A model generated the notes under the pieces. It saw only the letters and a program-made list of their open reading frames with translations, was not told the origin of the DNA and ran no database searches. Of a stretch of DNA of 22,300 nucleotides, positions 16,529-22,300 are shown in pieces (positions within the stretch are counted from its first letter, which is position 1; each line of letters opens with the position of its first letter). Origin of the DNA: Bacteroidales bacterium UBA1187 (GTDB lineage: Bacteria > Bacteroidota > Bacteroidia > Bacteroidales > Paludibacteraceae); NCBI GenBank assembly GCA_002309835.1, contig DBYL01000027.1, forward strand, positions 26,943-49,242, read 5' to 3'. Made by a program: the position numbers and the translations under genes.

Positions 16529-16566
16529 AAAATATCGCGCCTTATCCGAGGCGCGATATATGTTTT
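16527..16566. terminator. Bidirectional intrinsic terminator
   Basis: A perfect 11-bp inverted repeat has arms ATATCGCGCCT at 16532-16542 and AGGCGCGATAT at 16549-16559 with a 6-nt loop. The plus strand continues into TGTTTT (16561-16566). On the minus strand the AAAAAA at 16527-16532 becomes a U-run after the hairpin. It therefore can end both the M23-gene transcript and the convergent crp-like transcript. The crp-like stop codon (16544-16542) lies inside the hairpin. Confidence 0.9.
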
Positions 16567-17240
16567 AACTCATTCTCTTCGAGTATCTGTATATGCCGTC
16601 CTTCTACGGCAATCAGTCCTTCTTGGGCGAACTGGCTCAGCGTGCGGATGGCGTTGGCGGTGGTCATGTTACTCATGTTTGCCAAGTCTTCACGCGGCAG
16701 TAGCGTAGCTAACGTGCGTCCGTCCTCTTCGTAACCGTAGTTCTTAAGCAGCAGCAACAAACTCTCTGCCAGACGTCCGCGGATGTGCTTCTGCGTCAGG
16801 TTGACGGTCTGAATCTCAGAGATAGCTAAGTCCGTCGCCATCATCAGCATGACATTGTAGCAGAAGGTGCCGTTGCTCTTAATCAGCTGCGTGAAGCACT
16901 CCTTGCTCATGCGATACACCGCGCAGTTCTCCACAGCGCTGGCGCTCGAGTTATACGGTTCGTCTGCAATGCAGGCACGATAGCCGAAGATGTCAAAGGG
17001 TTTCAGCAGACGAATGATCTGTTGGCGCTGACCGATACCCTCTTTGAAGATGCGTACCTTGCCGCGAAGCAGGATCCACATATACTCAGACTCCTCACCG
17101 TCCTCATGTATCAATTCATTCTTGTCGTACAGGACGACTTCTACATGCTCCGCCGCATAGCGGCGTTCCTCTTCGGTGAGCGTCTCCCATAGGGCACTCA
17201 ATTCCCATAATGGAGCGAAATGTTCTTCTCTTCGTTTCAT
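16542..17240 (-). CDS. Crp/Fnr-family transcriptional regulator
   Basis: The 232-residue regulator has an N-terminal cyclic-nucleotide-binding-type beta roll (about residues 18-125, including NELIHEDGEESEYMWILLRGKVRIF and LKPFDIFGYRAC). A dimerisation helix (about 128-160) is followed by a winged helix-turn-helix (about 165-215; LPREDLANMSNMTTANAIRTLSQFAQEGLI). No N-terminal cysteine cluster of the FNR type is visible and the pocket does not show a clear cAMP signature, so the ligand is unknown. Genes of this shape in Bacteroidetes often act in stress or metabolic control. It is transcribed from its own promoter, divergently from gcvP, which makes gcvP or itself candidate targets (inference). 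It converges on the M23 gene and shares its terminator. Confidence 0.9.
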   Translation of the reverse strand: MKRREEHFAPLWELSALWETLTEEERRYAAEHVEVVLYDKNELIHEDGEESEYMWILLRGKVRIFKEGIGQRQQIIRLLKPFDIFGYRACIADEPYNSSASAVENCAVYRMSKECFTQLIKSNGTFCYNVMLMMATDLAISEIQTVNLTQKHIRGRLAESLLLLLKNYGYEEDGRTLATLLPREDLANMSNMTTANAIRTLSQFAQEGLIAVEGRHIQILEENELKHISRLG

Positions 17241-17270
17241 GCTTTTTCAGGCCAATTCTGAAATTCGTTG

Positions 17271-17302
17271 CAAATGTACAACAAAAAATTTGAATGTGCA
17301 AA
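17271..17302 (-). promoter_or_regulatory. Bacteroidetes-type promoter of the crp-like gene
   Basis: On the minus strand, TTTG (17302-17299) is followed after 20 nt by TACATTTG (17278-17271), matching the TTTG-N19-21-TAnnTTTG consensus of the Bacteroidetes primary sigma factor. Transcription would begin near 17264, giving a leader of about 25 nt. Confidence 0.8.
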
Positions 17303-17347
17303 TAAAATATGTTTTTTAACACATTTTTTCTCCTTTAGCTCTTTTTA

Positions 17348-17379
17348 TTTGTGTATATCATTTTTTCTTTGTACCTTTG
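17348..17379 (+). promoter_or_regulatory. Bacteroidetes-type promoter of gcvP
   Basis: TTTG (17348-17351), a 20-nt spacer and TACCTTTG (17372-17379) match the consensus exactly. The expected start point is near 17386, leaving a leader of about 40 nt that is A-rich before ATG 17428 and too short for a glycine riboswitch. Confidence 0.85.
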
Positions 17380-17392
17380 CAGTCGCAAAGGT
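17373..17392. promoter_or_regulatory. Inverted repeat overlapping the gcvP -7 box (candidate operator)
   Basis: ACCTTTGC (17373-17380) and GCAAAGGT (17385-17392) are perfect reverse complements separated by AGTC. The left arm lies within the -7 element and the right arm covers the predicted start point. This placement suits a repressor site or an initial-transcript effect more than a terminator. The binding protein is unknown; the adjacent Crp-like regulator is one candidate. Confidence 0.45.
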
Positions 17393-17427
17393 TTGCATGA
17401 CGAAAACATAAATATCAATTAAAATAT

Positions 17428-20244
17428 ATGAAAGTAAACTTTCTGGAGTCGCGTCACATTGGTCTTACCCCTGCGGACGAGGCGAAAATGCTTAAAGCTG
17501 TAGGAGCGGAGTCTATTGACCAACTGGTACGTCAGACGATGCCGGCGGATATTCTCCTGCCGGAACCTATCGAGTTGGAAGAGCCCTACACTGAGCAGCA
17601 ACAATTAGAGGTAGCGGATGTGCTTCTGAGCCATAACGAACCCACACGTTCGTATATCGGCCGCGGATGGTATGGTACGATCACGCCGGCCGTCATCCGT
17701 CGTAACATCCTTGAGAACCCCGTTTGGTACACGAGTTATACGCCATACCAGGCGGAGGTGAGTCAAGGCCGTCTGGAGGCCCTCTTTGTCTTCCAGACCA
17801 TGATCAGCGACCTCACCGGTCTGCCTCTGGCTAACTGCTCCTTGCTTGATGAGGCTACCTCTGCGGCTGAGGCTGTAACGATGATGCGTAACCTTCGTTC
17901 GCGAGAGCAGGTGAAGAACAATGTATCCAAAGTCTTCGTGGACGAGAAAATATGGCCGAATACCTTATCTGTCCTCCGTACACGCGCTGCCGGACAAGGC
18001 ATCGAGATTGTCACAGGTTCCTATGCGGACTTCCAACCTACGGCTGAGTTCTTCGGCGCACTCGTACAGTGGCCGAATAGCGACGGTGCTATCGAGGACT
18101 ACGAGACCTTCATCGACGACTGCCATGAGGCAGGACTCAAAGTGACGGTAGTAGCTGACCTCATGGCGCTGGCTATCCTCAAGCCGCTCAACGCAGATAT
18201 TATGTGCGGCACGGCGCAGCGTTTCGGTCTGCCGATGGGCTTCGGTGGTCCTACGGCCGGTTATATGGCTACGCGCGATGAGTTCAAACGTGAGATGCCG
18301 GGACGCATCATTGGTCTGAGTAAAGATAAATACGAGCGTCCTGCTTTCCGTCTGGCCCTTCAGACTCGTGAGCAGCATATCAAGCGCGAACGTGCTACCT
18401 CGAACATCTGTACCGCCGAAGCCCTCTCGGCGATGATGGCAGGTATGTACGGCGTGTACCACGGTGCGGAAGGAATCCGCGAGATAGCAGAAGGAATCCA
18501 CTCCAAAGCCGTGTACCTCAGTGAGATGCTTCAGGCTTACGGCTACAATCAGGAGAACGCTGAATTCTTCGATACCCTCAAGATCACGCGGGACGATGAA
18601 GGATGGGTAGAGACAGTCCGTGAACTCGCCGAAGAGAAAGGCATCAACCTCTATTACGACCCGCAGGGTTGGGTAGGACTGGCAATCGATGAGACAGTCG
18701 ATCTATATGACATGAATGACCTGATCACGCTCTTTGCCGAGGCATCTGATAACATGCCGCAACTCGAGGAATCGGAAGAAGCCTTTGAAGGCCTCTGGGC
18801 TATCGAGGAGAGTCGTGTCCGTGAACTCGACTATCTGCAGGCAGACGTCTTCAAAGCATACCATACGGAGACCGAACTAATGCGTTATCTCAAGCGTCTG
18901 GATCGCAAAGATATCTCGTTGGCTACCTCGATGATTCCGCTGGGCTCGTGTACGATGAAGTTGAACCCTGCGGCTGCGATGATTCCTATCACGTACAACG
19001 CAGCGCTTGCTGTTCATCCGTTGGCTCCTGCGGAGCAGGTAGAAGGCTACGCCACTATCATGGAGCAACTCAAAGAGCAGTTATGCGCCATCACGGGCTT
19101 CGACGCTTGTACGCTGCAGCCTACTTCCGGTGCGGCAGGAGAATACACCGGTCTCGTTGTCATCCGTGAGTTCTTGCGTCGTCAGGGCCAGAACCAACGA
19201 ACTGTCCTCCTTATCCCTGCTTCCGCGCACGGTACGAACCCTGCGTCTTGCGTACAGGCCGGTTTCACGCCTTGCGTAGTCAAATGTGACGAACAGGGTA
19301 ACACCGACCTCGCAGACTGGCGTCAGAAAGCCGAAGAGAACAAAGATATTCTCGCCGGTTGTATGATTACCTATCCATCCACCCATGGTATCTTCGAGCA
19401 GGACATCCGCGCAATGATTGCTGCGGTGCATGACAACGGAGGACTTGTATACATGGATGGCGCGAACATGAACGCACAGATCGGTTGGACGAATCCTGCC
19501 TTCATCGGTGCGGATGTATGTCACCTCAATCTCCATAAGTCGTTTGCTGCGCCTCACGGCGGTGGCGGACCGGGTGCAGGTGCTGTTTGTTGTACCAAAA
19601 CTTTGGCGGACTGCCTGCCTACGGAGGATAAGAACCGCGTTTCTGCGGCCCTCTATGGCAATGCGAATATCGCCCTTATCTCATGGGGTTACATCGCGAT
19701 GATGGGAGCTGCCGGCCTGCGTCATGCTACGGCTGCAGCAATCCTCTCGGCCAACTATATGGCGCTGCGTCTCAAGGATGCTTATGGCATCGTCTATACC
19801 GGTGCTACGGGTAGAGTAGGCCATGAACTCATTCTCGACTGCCGCCAGTTCCACGCTATTGGCATCACCGAGGCGGATATCGCCAAACGTCTGATGGACT
19901 ACGGCTATCACGCGCCGACGCTCTCTTTCCCGGTTCACGGCACACTCATGGTAGAGCCTACCGAGTCCGAGTCCCTCGCAGAGATCGACCGTTTCTGCGA
20001 CGTACTGCTGCAGATCCGTCAGGAGATAGCGGATGTAGAATCCGGCAAGGCAGATAAACTCGATAATGTCCTGCTCAATGCGCCGCACCCTGAGTACGAG
20101 GTGGTAGCGGACGAATGGACGCACCCGTATAGCCGTAAGCAGGCTGCTTATCCGACGGCGTGGGTGGCACAGACCAAGTTCTGGTGTCCTGTAGGACGTG
20201 TGGATAACGGCTTCGGTGATCGTAACTTAGTAGCTCGTTTCTGA
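17428..20244 (+). CDS. gcvP: Glycine dehydrogenase (decarboxylating), P protein of the glycine cleavage system
   Basis: The 938-residue single-chain P protein has both the N-terminal (P1-like) and C-terminal (P2-like) halves fused, as in E. coli. It decarboxylates glycine with PLP and passes the aminomethyl group to lipoyl-GcvH. The PLP lysine is K704 in HLNLHKSFAAPHGGGGPG. Other family segments are YTPYQAEVSQGRLEALFVFQ near the N-terminus and MIPLGSCTMKLNPAAAM at the start of the second half. GcvT and GcvH are not in this window, so the system is split on the genome. It has its own promoter with a palindrome over the -7 box and is divergent from a Crp-like regulator. Its TGA overlaps the next ATG by one base, so the YitT gene is probably co-transcribed. 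Confidence 0.96.
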   Translation: MKVNFLESRHIGLTPADEAKMLKAVGAESIDQLVRQTMPADILLPEPIELEEPYTEQQQLEVADVLLSHNEPTRSYIGRGWYGTITPAVIRRNILENPVWYTSYTPYQAEVSQGRLEALFVFQTMISDLTGLPLANCSLLDEATSAAEAVTMMRNLRSREQVKNNVSKVFVDEKIWPNTLSVLRTRAAGQGIEIVTGSYADFQPTAEFFGALVQWPNSDGAIEDYETFIDDCHEAGLKVTVVADLMALAILKPLNADIMCGTAQRFGLPMGFGGPTAGYMATRDEFKREMPGRIIGLSKDKYERPAFRLALQTREQHIKRERATSNICTAEALSAMMAGMYGVYHGAEGIREIAEGIHSKAVYLSEMLQAYGYNQENAEFFDTLKITRDDEGWVETVRELAEEKGINLYYDPQGWVGLAIDETVDLYDMNDLITLFAEASDNMPQLEESEEAFEGLWAIEESRVRELDYLQADVFKAYHTETELMRYLKRLDRKDISLATSMIPLGSCTMKLNPAAAMIPITYNAALAVHPLAPAEQVEGYATIMEQLKEQLCAITGFDACTLQPTSGAAGEYTGLVVIREFLRRQGQNQRTVLLIPASAHGTNPASCVQAGFTPCVVKCDEQGNTDLADWRQKAEENKDILAGCMITYPSTHGIFEQDIRAMIAAVHDNGGLVYMDGANMNAQIGWTNPAFIGADVCHLNLHKSFAAPHGGGGPGAGAVCCTKTLADCLPTEDKNRVSAALYGNANIALISWGYIAMMGAAGLRHATAAAILSANYMALRLKDAYGIVYTGATGRVGHELILDCRQFHAIGITEADIAKRLMDYGYHAPTLSFPVHGTLMVEPTESESLAEIDRFCDVLLQIRQEIADVESGKADKLDNVLLNAPHPEYEVVADEWTHPYSRKQAAYPTAWVAQTKFWCPVGRVDNGFGDRNLVARF

Positions 20245-21188
20245 TGGGAAAGAGAAAAGAACAAATCACTCATCTGCGTGACCATCTTCAGCAGTACTAT
20301 CGTGCGCTACCATGGATCACGCTCAAGGAGTTTCTGCTGATCATCCTCAGCACTATTCCTTACGCACTGGCGGTTAACCAGTTATTGGTGCCGCATGCGA
20401 TCGTAGGAGGTGGCGTGACCGGTCTGTGCGAAATTATCTATTTCGCGACGAATACCTACGTGCCCATCTGGCTGAGTACCGCACTAATCAATATTCTGCT
20501 GCTTATCCTCGCTGCTATTACGGTGGGCTGGCGTTATGCTCTCCGTACTATCTGGGGGGTGATGTGGCTTACTATCTGGCTGAAACTCATTCCCATTGCG
20601 GAAGTGCCGCTTCTCACGGATCCTTTCATGGCGGTAGTTATCGGTGGCCTGTTTACAGGTTGTTTTTTGGGCATATGCTTCCTCAATAACGGTTCTACCG
20701 GTGGTACGGATATCATCGCGATGATTGTCAATAAGTACCATCATCTACCGATGGGGCGCGTGTTGCTATTTGCAGATATGACAGTCATTTCTTCGGCTTT
20801 CTTCTTGCCGACGATACAAGCAGCTGGCATGCAAGGCGCAATAGAAAAGATTCTATTCGGTCTCACTTACACCTTTATGGCCTCAACGGCAGTGGATTGG
20901 GTGATGAATCGCATGCGGCAGTCGGTGCAATTCATGATCTTCACGCAGAAACCCGACGAGATAGCAGAGGCTATCATTACGCAGGCGCATCGTGGATGTA
21001 CATTCCTTGAGGCGGAAGGGGGATATAACAAACAACCCATGAAAGTGGTAACATGCATCGCCCGTTCGTATGAGTCGGCTACCATCTTCCGTCTGGTACG
21101 GGCAATAGACCCCAATGCTTTTGTAAGCCAGAGTCAGGTACGTGGTGTGTTCGGTCAAGGCTTTGACCCCGTCTCATCCGGGCGCTGA
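20244..21188 (+). CDS. YitT-family membrane protein (DUF161 + DUF2179), copy 1
   Basis: The 314-residue inner-membrane protein has an N-terminal amphipathic stretch and about five or six hydrophobic segments (about residues 25-215) carrying the family's LLVPHAIVGGGVTGLCEIIYF and NNGSTGGTDIIAMIVNKY signatures. A C-terminal soluble DUF2179 domain follows (about 225-308; GCTFLEAEGGY, DPNAFVSQSQVRGVFGQGF). The family is widespread and its transport role is unproven. ATG 20244 overlaps the gcvP stop by one base. The downstream gene is a clear paralogue in the same orientation. Confidence 0.92.
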   Translation: MGKRKEQITHLRDHLQQYYRALPWITLKEFLLIILSTIPYALAVNQLLVPHAIVGGGVTGLCEIIYFATNTYVPIWLSTALINILLLILAAITVGWRYALRTIWGVMWLTIWLKLIPIAEVPLLTDPFMAVVIGGLFTGCFLGICFLNNGSTGGTDIIAMIVNKYHHLPMGRVLLFADMTVISSAFFLPTIQAAGMQGAIEKILFGLTYTFMASTAVDWVMNRMRQSVQFMIFTQKPDEIAEAIITQAHRGCTFLEAEGGYNKQPMKVVTCIARSYESATIFRLVRAIDPNAFVSQSQVRGVFGQGFDPVSSGR

Positions 21189-21190
21189 AT

Positions 21191-21225
21191 AATCCAATCG
21201 TCAATCGTCTAATCGTCAACCAATA
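21191..21225 (+). repeat. Heptamer array (AATCGTC) between the two YitT genes
   Basis: Three copies of AATCGTC are present (21196, 21203 and 21211; one extra T precedes the last), flanked by related CCAAT units. It fills nearly all of the 38-nt gap between the tandem YitT genes and ends just before ATG 21227. Confidence 0.65.
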
Positions 21226-21226
21226 G

Positions 21227-22204
21227 ATGTTACGTTATAGTTCTTTTGTAAACCCGCATAACGCTGCGCAGAAATCGCTGGTGCGCACGGTTTTTGACTA
21301 CCTAATCATCATTATCGGAATCGCTCCGATGGCGTTGATGGTGAACTGGGTGCTCCTGCCGCACGCTTTCGTCGGAGGTGGTTTGACGGGTATCTGTTCA
21401 GCCATCTATTATGTCACAGGTGGCCTCTTCCCTTCGCTCTTCCCCGAGTACGGAGGTGCTATCCCTGTGTGGCTGACGACCTTCGTCTTCAATGCCATCT
21501 TACTCCTCATAGCATGTCTTACTGTAGGTTGGCGGTTCTGTATCCGCACGATGGTAGGCGTAGCGGCTATCACGATTTGGTATCGAATCATTCCTATCTT
21601 ACCCGAACCCATCATCGCTGACCCTTGGCTGGGCGCCATCATCGGTGGATTTGTCTTCGGTCTCAGTCTGGGATGCGTGCTTCTCGTCAACGGCTCTTCC
21701 GGTGGTACCGACATCGTAGCGATGATTGTCAATCACTACCGAGATATCTCGCTGGGCAATATAATGCTGCTATGTGATATCCTCATCATCGCTTCTGCCT
21801 TTTTCTTACCGCTGCCGAATAGCATGGTGGCAGAGGGCGGTAATGACACATATCTGCATATCAAGCGAGTGCTCTATGGTGTATGTATGACTGTCTCCTA
21901 CACGCTCGCTGTCGATTGGATCATGACGCGCATGCATCGCTCTGTCCACATCCTCATTTATTCGGCTAAGTATGACGAGATAGCGACAGCGATCAATACC
22001 ACCGTCAATCGAGGCGTCACTGTCTTAGATGGAACAGGTTGGTACTCGCAGCAACCCGTCAAAGTCATCTCCGTGCTCGTGCGCAAACCTGAGAGCTCGT
22101 TAGTAATGAGCTTGGTACATTCAATAGACCCGAATGCTCTCGTCTCCATTGCTGACGTTCGTGGTGTCTTTGGTTCCGGCTTTGATAAAATTAAGGCAAA
22201 GTAA
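21227..22204 (+). CDS. YitT-family membrane protein (DUF161 + DUF2179), copy 2
   Basis: The 325-residue paralogue of the preceding gene shares LLPHAFVGGGLTGICSAIYY, the NGSSGGTDIVAMIVNHY motif and the C-terminal DUF2179 domain (GVTVLDGTGWYSQQPVKVISV, DPNALVSIADVRGVFGSGF). It differs by a longer first periplasmic loop (GGLFPSLFPEYGGAIP) and a longer segment before the last hydrophobic helix. Tandem YitT copies suggest duplication followed by divergence, possibly a heteromeric pair (inference). There is no hairpin terminator after it, only T-rich sequence before the next promoter. Confidence 0.92.
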   Translation: MLRYSSFVNPHNAAQKSLVRTVFDYLIIIIGIAPMALMVNWVLLPHAFVGGGLTGICSAIYYVTGGLFPSLFPEYGGAIPVWLTTFVFNAILLLIACLTVGWRFCIRTMVGVAAITIWYRIIPILPEPIIADPWLGAIIGGFVFGLSLGCVLLVNGSSGGTDIVAMIVNHYRDISLGNIMLLCDILIIASAFFLPLPNSMVAEGGNDTYLHIKRVLYGVCMTVSYTLAVDWIMTRMHRSVHILIYSAKYDEIATAINTTVNRGVTVLDGTGWYSQQPVKVISVLVRKPESSLVMSLVHSIDPNALVSIADVRGVFGSGFDKIKAK

Positions 22205-22221
22205 GTTTTTTTGCGAATTTA

Positions 22222-22253
22222 TTTGCACAATTCGAAAAAAAGCAGTACCTTTG
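22222..22253 (+). promoter_or_regulatory. Bacteroidetes-type promoter upstream of the tRNA
   Basis: TTTG (22222-22225), 20 nt, then TACCTTTG (22246-22253). The element is essentially the same as the gcvP promoter box and lies 25 nt before the tRNA start, fitting a dedicated tRNA promoter. Confidence 0.82.
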
Positions 22254-22278
22254 CACGCTTTTTCGATGGAAAGAGCGA

Positions 22279-22300
22279 GGAGAGTTGACTGAGTGGTCGA
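22279..22300 (+). tRNA. tRNA-Ser (probable), 5' end only
   Basis: The last 22 bases begin GGAGAG and continue through T8, the D-arm, A14-G15 and the GG of the D-loop (GAGTGGTCGA). This resembles the 5' part of bacterial tRNA-Ser. The anticodon is outside the window, so isotype and anticodon are inferred from the acceptor and D-arm only. Confidence 0.68.

Noticed and set aside
17380..17427. Glycine riboswitch before gcvP
   Set aside because: The leader from the predicted start point is only about 40 nt, too short for the aptamer, and no such fold is visible.

Overview
The window looks like chromosomal DNA of a Bacteroidota, most likely a Bacteroidales (gut or rumen Prevotella-like lineage). 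Three intergenic promoters match the Bacteroidetes sigma-ABfr form TTTG-N20-TAnnTTTG. Start codons have A/T-rich leaders rather than clear Shine-Dalgarno sites. The proteins (short HPF, MDWL-type YidE transporter, Crp/Fnr-like regulator, single-chain GcvP, YitT pair) also fit that phylum. No phage, IS element or CRISPR array is visible, and I cannot name the species.

Bases 1-16528 form one unbroken plus-strand gene train: end of hpf, two tandem secreted pectinesterase-fold proteins, a YidE/AspT-type transporter, a MATE exporter, an RND adaptor lipoprotein and RND pump, an Sfp-type phosphopantetheinyl transferase, dnaX, a YgiQ radical-SAM protein and a membrane-anchored M23 peptidase. Gaps run from a 25-nt overlap to 22 nt, and no promoter-like box is visible inside. 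A perfect 11-bp hairpin at 16532-16559 closes the train and also serves the convergent Crp/Fnr-type gene (minus strand, 16542-17240).

The crp-like gene and gcvP are divergent. Each has a well-formed Bacteroidetes promoter in the 187-nt gap, and the gcvP -7 box lies inside a perfect inverted repeat. gcvP overlaps by 1 nt the first of two tandem YitT-family membrane proteins. After the second comes a third promoter and the first 22 nt of a probable tRNA-Ser, cut by the window edge.

Functionally the region mixes envelope and surface functions (pectin-fold esterases, efflux, peptidoglycan hydrolase), housekeeping (dnaX, ribosome hibernation, phosphopantetheinylation) and glycine catabolism. I see no single pathway and no clearly new defence or biosynthetic system. 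The most unusual signal is a set of degenerate 7- and 8-nt tandem repeats. They sit in intergenic gaps and also in frame inside unrelated proteins, including both pseudo-symmetric cytoplasmic loops of the MATE transporter and the phosphopantetheinyl transferase. Those two proteins share a G-L-x-D-E-R-x-S-G-L peptide through them.
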